The notes under the pieces are model-generated. The model saw only the letters and a list, made by a program, of their open reading frames with translations. It was not told the DNA's origin and ran no database searches. DNA of 64,000 nt from SAR202-VII-2 sp965263165 (GTDB lineage: Bacteria > Chloroflexota > Dehalococcoidia > Lucifugimonadales > SAR202-VII-2), in contig OZ253584.1 of the NCBI GenBank assembly GCA_965263165.1, positions 1,922,001 to 1,986,000 of the forward strand, given 5' to 3'. Each line of letters opens with the position of its first letter. Positions within the stretch are counted from its first letter, which is position 1. Shown here in pieces: positions 23,676 through 33,111 of this stretch. Position numbers and translations under genes: made by a program.

Positions 23676-26030
23676 GTGACGACACAGAGTGTTATCGGAC
23701 GGAGCCTGCGGAGAGCCGAGGGCTCCGCCAAGGTCACCGGCGCCGCCGCCTACACCGCGGATGTCGTCCGGGACGGTGCGCTGTGGGCCGGGTTCGTGCG
23801 CAGCCCGCATCCTCACGCCCGCATCCGCAGCATCGACGCGAGCAAGGCCCTGGCGCTGCCGGGGGTAAGGGCCGTCGTCACGGGCCAGGACATGCCGAAG
23901 ATACTGGTTGGCGTCTATTCGTTGAAGGACAAATACCCCATCGCCGTGGACGTGGTGCGCTACGTTGGGGAGCGGGTCGCCGGGGTCGTCGCTGAGGACC
24001 AGGACGCGCTGGAGGAGGCGCTGGGCCTGGTGGATGTCGAGTACGAGGAGTTGACCGCCGTCTTCGACCCCTTGGAGGCGCTGAGGCCAGCGGCGCCGGT
24101 GCTGCATCCCGACTACTCCAGCTACCGGAGCGCCTTCGACGGAGAGGACGTTCAGGACTCCAACATGGAGACGCAGACGAACACCAAGGCCGAATCGGTG
24201 CTGCCCTTCATGCCGGGCATGGTCTACGGCCCCCGAAACCTCGATGCCTCCGTGAAGAACATCCAGACCATCTGGCGGCTCGACAAGGGTGACCTCGATG
24301 CGGGGTTCGCCGAGGCGGACCACGTCTTCGAGGGGACTTATGCGACGCCGATCATCTCGCAGGCCTACATAGAGCCCGGCGGCGTGGTCGTGGACATCGA
24401 TGACGATGGCGTGACGCACATCTGGACAAGCAGTCAGTTGACCTTCCAGGTGCGCCGGAGCTTGTCTCAGTTTGCCGGGTTGCCGGAGGACGACATCATT
24501 GTGCATCCGGTGAACGTGGGCGGCTCCTTCGGTGGAAAGATGCTGGCGGAGCAGGCGTTGTGCGGGTACTACCTCGCCAGGGCCGCCGGCAAGCCGGTCC
24601 GGATCATCGAGAAGTTTCAGGAGGTGCTAATTGACGGCGCTCCGCGCCACGCCTCCATCGTGCAGTTGCGGGCAGGCGTGAAGAAGGACGGGCGACTCTG
24701 CGCCTGGGACGCCAAGATCTACTTCAACGGCGGCGCCTACACGGGCCGGACGCCCCTGAACGGCAACATGAACGGGACGCAGCGCCTGGCGGGGTCGTAC
24801 CGGACGCCGAACGTGCGAATCGAGAGCAACGTCGTCTACACCAACCTCGTGCCGGGGGGCTATTACCGGTCGCCGGGTGGGGTGCAGGCGCTCTTTGCCG
24901 TCGAGAGCCTGATAGACGAAATCGCCACGGCGATGGGCATCGACCGGCTGGAGTTCCGGCTGATGAACGCCGTGCGGCCCGGCGACACGCTGGCCACAGA
25001 CCAGGCGCTGGAGGACCCCCGCGCGGTGGAAGTCCTCCAGGAGTTGAAGCGGATGACCGCCTGGGGAAGCTCCGGCCCGGCTGAGGCCCCCGCGCCGAAC
25101 GTCGCCGTGGGAAGGGGGATTGCCTGCGGCCATCGGCACATCGGCGGCGGCGAGTGCCATATGAGGCTGCGTCTGGAGGCGGACGGTTCGTTGCTGCTGA
25201 TGAGCGGCGTTGCCGACACGGGCACTGGGGCCCATACGATGCATCGCCAGATCGTCGCCGAGGTGCTGGGGATCGATCCGGACCTCGTGCGCGTGCGGGT
25301 GACCGGGACCGACGGCCCCTACGATGAAGGCGTCCGGGCAAGCCGCGGGGCCCATGTGGAGGGCCAAGCGGCAGCGGCGACGGCCAACAACTTCATGGAG
25401 GCCGCGGTGCGCCAGGCCGCCGAGCACTGGGGCGCGCCGGAGGCCAGGGTCCAGTGGCGGAGCGGGTCCCTCATCAACTTGGAAACGGAGACCCTGCTAA
25501 CGCTCTCCGAACTTGCCCAGGCGCCGGACGGCGGTCCGGTGGAGGCCGAGGGCAGGTACCGCGGGGGCATTGGGGATGTCTACGACTTCCAGGGCATGGT
25601 GGCGGACGTGGCCGTGGACACCGAGACCGGCCAGGTCAGCGTGCTGCAACTCCACTATACCCATGACGTGACCAAGATCATCAACCCCATCCTCCACGAT
25701 GGCCAGCTTCACGGCGCGATCATCCAGGGGATTGGGCACACGCTGATGGAAGACGTGGCTACGGACGAGGGAACGGTGGTGACTCAGCACCTCGGCGACT
25801 ACAAGATTCCCAACGTCCAGGACGTCCCGCCGCTGACCATGACGCACGTGGAGGCGGCGGTGGGGCCGGGGCCGTTCAACGCTAAGGGAGTGTCGGAGCT
25901 GGGGATCGGCATGGTGGCCCCGGCCATTGCCAACGCCGTCTACGACGCCACCGGCGTCCGGGTGAGGAGTCTGCCTCTGCTGGGAGAGCGGGTGCTGGCG
26001 GGACTGCGGGAGAGGGTAGGGGCCGGGTAG
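23676..26030 (+). CDS. Xanthine dehydrogenase/aldehyde oxidase-family molybdopterin-binding subunit
   Basis: 784 residues from GTG 23676 with GGGAGG upstream; the open frame before it is not coding-like. An aldehyde oxidase/xanthine dehydrogenase a/b hammerhead domain (IGRSLRRAEGSAKVTGAAAYTADV onward) is followed by the two molybdopterin-binding domains: NVGGSFGGKM, GGYYRSPGGVQALFAVESLID, GVADTGTGAHTMHRQIVAEVLGI and KGVSELGIGMVAPAIANAVYDATG, where the Glu of KGVSE occupies the catalytic base position (canonical KGVGE). The enzymes hydroxylate purines, aldehydes, nicotinate or CO. The FAD and 2Fe-2S subunits normally encoded beside it are absent, so it is orphaned or works with distant partners. 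Confidence 0.9.
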   Translation: MTTQSVIGRSLRRAEGSAKVTGAAAYTADVVRDGALWAGFVRSPHPHARIRSIDASKALALPGVRAVVTGQDMPKILVGVYSLKDKYPIAVDVVRYVGERVAGVVAEDQDALEEALGLVDVEYEELTAVFDPLEALRPAAPVLHPDYSSYRSAFDGEDVQDSNMETQTNTKAESVLPFMPGMVYGPRNLDASVKNIQTIWRLDKGDLDAGFAEADHVFEGTYATPIISQAYIEPGGVVVDIDDDGVTHIWTSSQLTFQVRRSLSQFAGLPEDDIIVHPVNVGGSFGGKMLAEQALCGYYLARAAGKPVRIIEKFQEVLIDGAPRHASIVQLRAGVKKDGRLCAWDAKIYFNGGAYTGRTPLNGNMNGTQRLAGSYRTPNVRIESNVVYTNLVPGGYYRSPGGVQALFAVESLIDEIATAMGIDRLEFRLMNAVRPGDTLATDQALEDPRAVEVLQELKRMTAWGSSGPAEAPAPNVAVGRGIACGHRHIGGGECHMRLRLEADGSLLLMSGVADTGTGAHTMHRQIVAEVLGIDPDLVRVRVTGTDGPYDEGVRASRGAHVEGQAAAATANNFMEAAVRQAAEHWGAPEARVQWRSGSLINLETETLLTLSELAQAPDGGPVEAEGRYRGGIGDVYDFQGMVADVAVDTETGQVSVLQLHYTHDVTKIINPILHDGQLHGAIIQGIGHTLMEDVATDEGTVVTQHLGDYKIPNVQDVPPLTMTHVEAAVGPGPFNAKGVSELGIGMVAPAIANAVYDATGVRVRSLPLLGERVLAGLRERVGAG

Positions 26031-26167
26031 GGGGCCGCAAGAAGCCGGTTAATGAGAGAGGCCCCGACGCTCGTCAGGGCCTCTCTGCTTTTACGCCCGC
26101 TGGGGTTCGTAGGTCCTCCTTCGCGTGACCTCAGTTCAGACAGGAACGCTACGCTAGCAGCCAGGGG

Positions 26168-27322
26168 TCACGGAGAGGCGCTGAGGATCCTGGGCCCGTA
26201 CAGCTTCACCGCGTTGTCCCACAGTATTTTGCGCTTCGATTCTTCCCTGATGGGCTGAGCGTCCAGGTCCGGAAGGGCCTCTGCCGGGTTCGGCGCATCG
26301 GGATGGGGGTAGTCCGTATTCCAGGCGATGATGTCGTCCCCGATGTCCTCGATCGTGTGGTGTAGGGCCCGCTCGTCTCCATCACAGGTCACGATGCACT
26401 GGCTCATGAAGTATTCGGAGGGAAGCTTGGGCAGCCGTTCGCCGTCCGACATGACGCTGTTGCGCCCATGGGAATGCAGGTCCATCCGGCCCAGCCAGAA
26501 CGGCGCCCAACCCACGTTGGATTCCAGGATACCGAGCCGGAGTTTCGGGAACCGCTCCAGTATCCTGGTGAAGATGAACTGCCCCACCGTGGTCATGTTG
26601 TCCGACGGAAATCCTATTGCGTGGTCGACGGCCTTCAGCGGCTTGTGGCGCTCCTCCGGGCCTGCGTCCTTGAAGGGCTGGAACCGGTGCTGCCGCCACT
26701 CGCCGTGCACGGCGATCGGGAAGTCCAAGTCGCTCGCCAGTTCCCAGAGCGCATCGAATTCCGGATCGTGGAGCCATTGGCCCTCCGGCAGCACCAGATT
26801 CCGCACGGAAACGGCCCCCAACTCGGTTACCGCCCGCCGCGCCTCCTTCACCGCCTCCTCCAAGTCGCCGGGCAGCACCGCAACGAACTTCAGGCGGCTG
26901 GAATCCTCGCTGCAATAATCGCGGGCCCAGTTGTTGTAGGCGCGGCACATCGCCGCGCCAAGCTCAACGTCCGTTAGGGAGGCCCGCGGGGCGAAGTTTC
27001 CGTTGTTGCCGGTTGGCAGCAGCACCTGGATGTCCCAGCCGTAGCGGTCCATCTCCTTCAGCCTCGTCTCGGGCGCCCACCAGGTGTGGTAGGCCTCGCC
27101 GTACTTCTCCTCGATGTCTTCCCAGGCAGTGGGAGGAGGAACCCGCTGCGGCCTGCCCTTGGGAATCAACACACCGTCCGGCTCATAGATCATGAACGTG
27201 CCGTTCATATAGGCGACCTTTGGGACGCGGTCCCTGTAGGCCGGCTCCACATAGCGTTCCCACATGTCCTGGGGCTCGTGCATGTGCGCGTCCGCGTCTA
27301 TCACCTTCATGCCTTTCCACAT
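26168..27322 (-). CDS. Amidohydrolase-2 family hydrolase/decarboxylase (ACMSD-like)
   Basis: 384 residues from the ATG at 27322, preceded by AAGGAGGGG. The N-terminal metal motif is VIDADAHMHEPQDMW (H-x-H), with FPIAVHGEW, LRLGILESNVGW and WNTDYPHPDAPNP (metal Asp) in the order of the TIM-barrel family PF04909. Members decarboxylate or hydrolyse aromatic and heterocyclic acids (aminocarboxymuconate semialdehyde decarboxylase, gamma-resorcylate decarboxylase). It faces the hydroxylase subunit gene tail to tail, and together they would fit breakdown of a ring compound, which is an inference. Confidence 0.87.
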   Translation of the reverse strand: MWKGMKVIDADAHMHEPQDMWERYVEPAYRDRVPKVAYMNGTFMIYEPDGVLIPKGRPQRVPPPTAWEDIEEKYGEAYHTWWAPETRLKEMDRYGWDIQVLLPTGNNGNFAPRASLTDVELGAAMCRAYNNWARDYCSEDSSRLKFVAVLPGDLEEAVKEARRAVTELGAVSVRNLVLPEGQWLHDPEFDALWELASDLDFPIAVHGEWRQHRFQPFKDAGPEERHKPLKAVDHAIGFPSDNMTTVGQFIFTRILERFPKLRLGILESNVGWAPFWLGRMDLHSHGRNSVMSDGERLPKLPSEYFMSQCIVTCDGDERALHHTIEDIGDDIIAWNTDYPHPDAPNPAEALPDLDAQPIREESKRKILWDNAVKLYGPRILSASP

Positions 27323-27484
27323 ATCGCCCCTCCTTGCTGACGGCGCCGCCAAGTTACCGGCCAGAATGCGGCCTTCCGCTCCTCCGAATCGCCGGGACAG
27401 CAGTATAGCAGCCCGGACAGCCCATCCCAACGCCATCTTCAGCCCATCCCCGCTCGCTTGACGCCTATCAAACCCCAACCTACG

Positions 27485-30400
27485 ATGGCCTCGGCCTCCA
27501 TGCGACCAGCCTCCATGCGACGGGGTGGCTCCATGTATTTCGACGCGCGGCTCTTCTCGCTCACCCGCGGTGTGCGGCTACGGATCCTGCTGGCGGCCCT
27601 CGTGGGACTCTTGGCCGTGGGCGTGGGCGTGGCCCGTCTTGCCGTGGCCGGCGGCATCATCGCCAGCGTGTTTCTCGGCGCCGGGATGTCCTCCCTAGTC
27701 ACGCCTCTCATCGCCGCCGCCGCCCTCATGCTGGCGCGGAGCGGCCTCCTCTACCTCCGGGACATCGTCAGCCATCACACGGCGGCCATCGTCAAGGCCC
27801 AGGTTAGGGAGAACCTCTTCGAGCATGCTCTAGACCTTGGACCCGGTCACTTCGACCAGACCCGCACAGGCGACGTCGTGCTTTCCCTGGTCGAGGGCGT
27901 GGAGCGGCTGGAGCACTTCTTCGGCCAGTATCTCCCTCAAATGATCGTGGCCATCGCCGCCCCGATCCTGATATTCGTCTACATGGCCTTCCTGGACGTG
28001 ACTGTAGGACTGGTCGTGTTGGGATTCGCCGTCTTCACCCTGTTGGCCCCCGCCGCCTTCCACCGTTGGAACCGCCGCACCAGCAACGCCAGACGCCGGT
28101 CCTACGCCAACCTCGGCGCCGACTTTCTCGACAGCGTCCAGGGTCTCGGCACGCTGAAGGCGTTCGGGCAGAGCCAGACCCGCGGCGACCTGCTTGCGGT
28201 GCGCGCCCGGCATCTCTACCGCAGCACCATGCGGGTTCTCGCGGCCAACATCGGGACCAGCGGCATCACCATGCTGGGCATCACCGGCGGCGCCGCGGCG
28301 GCCCTGGGCATCGGCGTCTTGCGCGTCGGCGACGGCTCGATGGACATCAGGACGCTGGTCATTGTGCTGCTGCTCGGCGCAGAGATTTTCCGGCCCCTCC
28401 GAGAGCTTGTCCAACTCTACCACCAGGGCATGAACGCCATTTCCGCCGCCCAGGGCATCTTCGCTCTCATGGACGCCAAGGTCGAGGTGCACGAGCCTGA
28501 CCCCGAACGCGCTGCCCCCGTCCTCGCGGAGGCCGCCCAAAGCAACGGGGCCGCCCCCCGGACGCTCACCCCCGAGATCAGGGTCGAGGGCGTCGACTTC
28601 GGCTATAAGGGCGGTCGAAGGCCGGCGCTGCGCGAACTGAGCTTCACGCTCAGGGCCGGCGAAACCCTGGGGCTTGTCGGGCACAGCGGGGCTGGCAAGT
28701 CCACCGTGGTGTGGCTCTTCCTGCGTTTCTTTGACCCCCAGCAGGGCCGCATCACCCTGGGCGGCCACGACCTCCGCGACATTCCCCTGGAGCTTCTGCG
28801 CTCGCATATAGCGGTCGTCACCCAGGACACCTACCTGTTCCACGGGACCGTCGCCGACAACCTGCGGATGGGCAACCCCGACGCTACGCCTCAGGAGATG
28901 GAGGACGCCGCCAGGTCGGCCAACGCTCACGAGTTCATCCTCTCCCTCCCCCAAGGCTACGACACCATCGTGGGCGAGCGGGGCGCGCGGCTCTCCGGCG
29001 GGCAGCGCCAGCGCATCGCCATCGCCAGGGCGCTGCTCAAGGACGCTCCCATCATCGTCCTCGACGAGGCGCTCTCCAGCGTTGACGCCAGCAACGAGGC
29101 CGTCATCAGAGAGGCAATGGACCGCCTGATGGAGGGCCGCACCACGTTGGTCATTGCCCACCGGCTCTCCAGCGTCATCAACGCAGATCGTATCCTCGTC
29201 CTCAACGATGGACGCCTGGCCGAGGAGGGCGGGCACGAGGCGCTGGTGGCCGCCGGGGGCCTGTACGCAAGCCTCATGGCCCAGCAGCAGGAAGCCCCAG
29301 CCCAGGACATCCTCCTCGCCACGCTGCCGGAGGCGGAACGGAACGAGGACGGCCCGGCGCCGCAACAGGCCCCCGCCCCCGCAGGGCGTCCACCCGACCG
29401 GGCCGGGCAACCGGAAATCGCACGCCAGTCTATTCTTGGCGTGTGGCTGCGCCTCTTCGCACTGGTGCGCCCGTGGTGGGGACAGCTTGCCTTGACCTTC
29501 GGCCTTGGCATCCTGCATCACGGCGCTCTCGTGGCCGTCGCCGTTGTCAGCGCCCTGTTGGTGGGCAGAGTCTTCACCGGAGGCGACACCACCGTCCTGC
29601 TCATCGCGCTCTTTTCCCTGGCGCCGCTGACGGCCCTGTTCATGTGGTTCGAGTCGTGGATGGCGCACGATATCGCCTACAAGCTACTGGCGGAAATGCG
29701 CATCGACATGTACCGGAAGCTGGACCCGCTGGCGCCGGCCTACCTCGTGCGAAGGCGCACCGGAGACCTGATAAGCGTCGTGGGCGGCGACATCGAGCTC
29801 GTCGAACTCTTCTTCGCCCACACCATCACCCCCGCGTTCGTCGGGCTGCTCGTGCCGGCGGCGGTGCTGGCCGTCCTGGCCGTCATTGCCTGGCCCCTGG
29901 CGCTGGTGCTGGCCCCGTTCCTGCTGGCCGTGGGCGTCAGTCCAATCTTCGCCCAGAAGCGCTCAGAAGCCGAGGGCGAGGAGATGCGCCGGCAGCTCGG
30001 CGTGGTCCACTCCGACGCTGTGGACGGAGTACAGGGCATGAAGGAACTGGTGGCTTTCGGCCAGGGTCCCGCCCGAACTGCCCACCTCGTCAGCAGCACC
30101 TGGACATTCGCCGCCGTGCAGCAACGCTTCCTCAAGACTCAGGCGTTCCAGTTCGGCTTCATCGAGGCGATGACTGGGTTCGGCAGCCTCGCCGTGCTGG
30201 CGATGGGCGTCTGGCTGGCCTTCCAGGGGAACATGGCCACGGCGCAAATACCCCTGGCCACCATGATCTCCCTGGCTGCCTTCGGCCCGGTGGCCGAGAT
30301 CGCCAGGACGGCGAAGCAGATCATGGAGACGCTCGCCTCGGCGCGCCGCGTGTTCGCCGTCCACGACGAGCCTGTCCCCGTTGTTGACGGTCCCGGCGCC

Positions 30401-31174
30401 CCGCCCACGGCCTCAACGAACGGAGCGCAAGCCCCTTCGGTCCAGTTCCAGAACGTTGGTTTCGCCTACGGCCCGGGCGAGCCCCAAGCCCTCCATAACA
30501 TCAGCTTCAGCCTCGAACCCGGCTCCACCGTTGCCCTCGTGGGCCGCTCCGGGGCGGGCAAGACGACCTGCGCTCACTTGCTGCTGCGCTTCTGGGACCC
30601 CGATGAAGGCGCCATCCTCCTGGACGGCCACCCCCTGACAGAGTTTCGCTTGGACTCCCTGCGGCAGCACGTGGCGCTGGTTTCTCAGGACACCTATCTC
30701 TTCAATACATCCATCCGGGACAACCTGCGGCTGGGCCGCCAGGAAGCCACGGACGCAGAGGTGGAGGAGGCCGCCCGGCAGGCCAACGCCCACGAGTTCA
30801 TCGCAACGCTGCCCGATGGCTATGAGACGGTGGTCGGGGAGCGCGGGCTTCAGCTCTCAGGAGGGCAGCGTCAGCGGGTCGCCATTGCCCGGGCCATTCT
30901 CAAGAACGCTCCGGTGCTGATCCTTGACGAAGCGACGTCTCACCTGGACGCCGTCAACGAGCACCTGGTCCATGAGGCCCTGCGACGCCTGATGCGGGGC
31001 CGGTCGACCCTGGTCATCGCCCACCGCCTGTCCACCATCCGCGAAGCCGACAAGATCGTCGTGTTGGATGAAGGCCGCGCTGAGGACCAGGGCGTCCACC
31101 AGGAGCTGCTGGCGAAGGGCGGCCTGTACGCCCGCCTAGTGTCCGCCCAACTGGTCGGCGCGCAGCAGAGCTAG
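27485..31174 (+). CDS. Double ABC exporter fused in one chain (TMD-NBD-TMD-NBD)
   Basis: About 1229 residues. The start is uncertain: ATGs at 27485 and 27533 (MYFDARLFSLTRGVRLR, the usual half-exporter beginning) and a TTG at 27458 are in frame. Half 1: six-helix TMD, Walker A GHSGAGKST (about residue 400), signature LSGGQRQRIAIARALL, Walker B IIVLDEALSSVD. Half 2: a second TMD starting near residue 655 after a Pro/Ala-rich linker, Walker A GRSGAGKTT (about 1020), LSGGQRQRVAIARAIL, VLILDEATSHLD. Both ATPase sites look intact. The layout recalls CydD-CydC or LmrC/D pairs merged into one gene, which is uncommon in bacteria. Substrate unknown: thiols/haem, lipids or drugs are possible. The operon stands alone. 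Confidence 0.9.
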   Translation: MASASMRPASMRRGGSMYFDARLFSLTRGVRLRILLAALVGLLAVGVGVARLAVAGGIIASVFLGAGMSSLVTPLIAAAALMLARSGLLYLRDIVSHHTAAIVKAQVRENLFEHALDLGPGHFDQTRTGDVVLSLVEGVERLEHFFGQYLPQMIVAIAAPILIFVYMAFLDVTVGLVVLGFAVFTLLAPAAFHRWNRRTSNARRRSYANLGADFLDSVQGLGTLKAFGQSQTRGDLLAVRARHLYRSTMRVLAANIGTSGITMLGITGGAAAALGIGVLRVGDGSMDIRTLVIVLLLGAEIFRPLRELVQLYHQGMNAISAAQGIFALMDAKVEVHEPDPERAAPVLAEAAQSNGAAPRTLTPEIRVEGVDFGYKGGRRPALRELSFTLRAGETLGLVGHSGAGKSTVVWLFLRFFDPQQGRITLGGHDLRDIPLELLRSHIAVVTQDTYLFHGTVADNLRMGNPDATPQEMEDAARSANAHEFILSLPQGYDTIVGERGARLSGGQRQRIAIARALLKDAPIIVLDEALSSVDASNEAVIREAMDRLMEGRTTLVIAHRLSSVINADRILVLNDGRLAEEGGHEALVAAGGLYASLMAQQQEAPAQDILLATLPEAERNEDGPAPQQAPAPAGRPPDRAGQPEIARQSILGVWLRLFALVRPWWGQLALTFGLGILHHGALVAVAVVSALLVGRVFTGGDTTVLLIALFSLAPLTALFMWFESWMAHDIAYKLLAEMRIDMYRKLDPLAPAYLVRRRTGDLISVVGGDIELVELFFAHTITPAFVGLLVPAAVLAVLAVIAWPLALVLAPFLLAVGVSPIFAQKRSEAEGEEMRRQLGVVHSDAVDGVQGMKELVAFGQGPARTAHLVSSTWTFAAVQQRFLKTQAFQFGFIEAMTGFGSLAVLAMGVWLAFQGNMATAQIPLATMISLAAFGPVAEIARTAKQIMETLASARRVFAVHDEPVPVVDGPGAPPTASTNGAQAPSVQFQNVGFAYGPGEPQALHNISFSLEPGSTVALVGRSGAGKTTCAHLLLRFWDPDEGAILLDGHPLTEFRLDSLRQHVALVSQDTYLFNTSIRDNLRLGRQEATDAEVEEAARQANAHEFIATLPDGYETVVGERGLQLSGGQRQRVAIARAILKNAPVLILDEATSHLDAVNEHLVHEALRRLMRGRSTLVIAHRLSTIREADKIVVLDEGRAEDQGVHQELLAKGGLYARLVSAQLVGAQQS

Positions 31175-31284
31175 AGAACCTCTGAACAAGCGGTGAGCGA
31201 CGCACTGCGATTCGAGCGCATGGCAGGGGAAGACGCCGCCTAGCCTTCCTGCGGGGGTGGGGGTGGGGACAGAAGGTTTCTCCC

Positions 31285-31690
31285 GGCCTCAACCTCATTC
31301 TTTGATTATTTGTGACTCTTTGATTGTTTGTGCGCCTGCTTTTTCTTCTCCCGTAGGCGTGGAGCCATTACAAAGGCGTTACGAGGCATTACAAGCCGTT
31401 ACAAAGCTGTTACGAGTCGTTACGGAGCCGTTACCAATCTTGCGAGCCGTTACGGAGTTGGGCGGCTCAAAATAAGCCTGTGCCGTACAACGGCATTCGC
31501 TCCGGTCCCAGCCATCCTCGGACGGTCTTGCCCCTTGGGTTGTTCCCTCAGCGCCCCTGCCACAGGGAGACTCTCGATGGTTAGCCCCTAGTGCTCATGT
31601 ATGCGGCAGGCTCCGAGAAAGAGAAGCGGGCTGGTGGCCCACCTCATTGGGGGCACTATAGCACACCTGTTCGTATTTTGCAATGGGGGG
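31285..31690 (-). ncRNA. Dispersed noncoding element, copy 3
   Basis: Minus-strand promoter TTGCAA (31683-31678), 17 bp, TATAGT (31660-31655). The first hairpin is AGGTGGGC/GCCCGCTT (31644-31637/31631-31624). GCCTGCCGCATACATG and the pairing GGCAGG follow, then GGGAACAACCC and GACCGTCCGAGGATGG. The repeat array at 31366-31456 uses the core CGTAACGGCT with spacing of 10-11 bp, clearly different from the CGACGG core of copy 1. It ends with the same CACAAACAATCAAAGA and CACAAATAATCAAAGA motifs (31300-31334) and the flank GGCGCACAAACA as copy 1. It lies 110 bp after the ABC gene, on the opposite strand. Confidence 0.55.
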
Positions 31691-32085
31691 TTGGCGGGGC
31701 CCTCCCTGGGCGGAGGGTGTTGGTGTGGCGTGCGCCGTTGTCCCACCGGCCCACCCTCCAACGTTTTCCAGGACAGGGGGACACCCCCTGTACCCCCGGC
31801 GGGAACCAAGGGTTCCCTGCACCCTCCTTGGGGAGACAGGTGAGGCCTTCGCTCAGCATTGCGGGGGACACGCTGTACCCCCGGCGGGGGCTGCGCCCCC
31901 TGCACCCCCTGCTTGGAGAGATGAGGAAGGCGCCGTCGTTCCACCTAGCCCGCCCTCCGACGCTTTTGGGAACAGGGGGACTCGCCATACTCCCGCGGAA
32001 GCACCGCCCCCTGCGCCCTGCGTGGGGACGGAGGGGGACGGGGACGCTTCCTAGCCTTCCCCCGAGCACGAGGGCAGGGACAGAG
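31691..32085. repeat. Hairpin-rich repeat block, three units, plus REP-like palindrome
   Basis: Unit 1 (about 31746-31836): CACCCTCCAACGTTTTCC, CAGGGGGACACCCCC, CCCCCGGCGGG. Unit 2 (about 31862-31920): GGGGGACACGCTGTACCCCC then GGCGGGGGCTGCGCCCCC. Unit 3 (about 31953-32035): CGCCCTCCGACGCTTTT, ACAGGGGGACTCGCC, degenerate hairpins. A REP-like palindrome (GGGACGCTTCCTAGCC, AGGGCAGGGACAG) occupies 32040-32083. Single units are found at 5918-6000 and 46566-46650, each behind an element promoter. Confidence 0.6.
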
Positions 32086-32138
32086 GGACGCCTCCAACGG
32101 CCCGCGCCGGCTTGTTCAGAGCATCCCTAGCGCCGGGG

Positions 32139-32918
32139 TTACAGGGGGTCGGTCTCGTAGGTCAGATGCGCCTTGATCGCCCGGTCGATTTCCTGCGTCA
32201 TCGGGTTCCGAATCTCCTCGCCGATGTGGGCCATGGCCCCCAGCGTGCGCCCTATGAGGGCAAAGGCCTTGGCCATCTGCCAGGGCAGGCCGAGGTCCAG
32301 GGCTATAGCGCCGATGGCGCCGGTCACGTTGACGGGCAGGGGGCGGCCCGCCGCTACTCCGGCAAGCTCGGAGATTCGGAGCAAAAGGCTGCAATAACGC
32401 CCGAAGACCTCCGTCTCCCTGGCGATCTGAAAGAGGCGGACAGCGCGGGGGTCGCCCTCGGCATGGGTGCGATGTCCTATGCCGGCGATGCGCGTCCCGG
32501 AGGCTGCATACCGCTCGACGACCTCGCCGGCGATGCGGTCCACGTCTCCGTCCCCGTCGCCCGCCGGCCAGGCCTCGATGAGCATCCTGGCGCAGTATTC
32601 GGACGAACCGAGGTGGACGCTCCCCGCCGAAAGGATCGCCGTCGCCACGGCACCCTGGATAGCCTCCGGGGCCGTGTGGTACGTGGAGCGGGCCGCCACC
32701 ACGCTGGCGATCATGCCGTGCTCCACGAGAATCACGAGCAGGGCGTCGATCATGCGCCGCTGGTTGGGCGTGGGCATCCGGCCGGCCAGCTCGAACAGGA
32801 CCATGTCGGTGAAGCTGATGTTGCCCACCAGCTCCTCCGTCAGGTCCTTCCCGCGCACCAGGACCCTGTGGAGCTCGGCAAGTCCAAGACCAGTAACAAC
32901 CTTCGGTTCATCGGCCAT
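32139..32918 (-). CDS. Citryl-CoA lyase/citrate-synthase-like protein
   Basis: 259 residues from the ATG at 32918 with AAGGAG 7 bp upstream (the TTG at 32924 is less likely). Only the catalytic part of the citrate synthase fold is present: SVVAARSTYHTAPEAIQGAVATAILSAGSVHLGS (His region), IAGIGHRTHAEGDPRAVRLFQ (CoA/His region, as in citrate synthase PGFGH.vh...DpR), PVNVTGAIGAIALDLGLPW and GRTLGAMAHIGEE. Citrate synthases are about 370-430 residues; this short form matches the citryl-CoA lyase-type proteins, which split citryl-CoA or a related acyl-CoA. No citrate or citramalyl pathway gene is adjacent. Confidence 0.82.
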   Translation of the reverse strand: MADEPKVVTGLGLAELHRVLVRGKDLTEELVGNISFTDMVLFELAGRMPTPNQRRMIDALLVILVEHGMIASVVAARSTYHTAPEAIQGAVATAILSAGSVHLGSSEYCARMLIEAWPAGDGDGDVDRIAGEVVERYAASGTRIAGIGHRTHAEGDPRAVRLFQIARETEVFGRYCSLLLRISELAGVAAGRPLPVNVTGAIGAIALDLGLPWQMAKAFALIGRTLGAMAHIGEEIRNPMTQEIDRAIKAHLTYETDPL

Positions 32919-33111
32919 TTTCAAACTCCTTGTTCACGGATTTGAGAACGTCTTTTGTGCAGCCTATTGGACAACAGCGGAAGTGTGGAATGAGCCACGG
33001 AACAGCGGCTCGAATTCGTTCACATCACAGCAGGCGAAGGTGGAGGCGCTGAACAACATGGAGTCGGCAGCGGGGGGAAGCGTAGCACGGGCCCCACTCT
33101 TACCGTCTCGG

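Noticed and set aside
23214..24506. 430-residue minus-strand frame with repeated YRNK-type units at its end
   Set aside because: The repeats are simply the complement of the undecapeptide-repeat gene; the rest is antisense to the hydroxylase subunit.
27830..29668. 612-residue open frame opposite the ABC exporter
   Set aside because: Antisense shadow of the ABC gene, whose motifs are complete on the plus strand.
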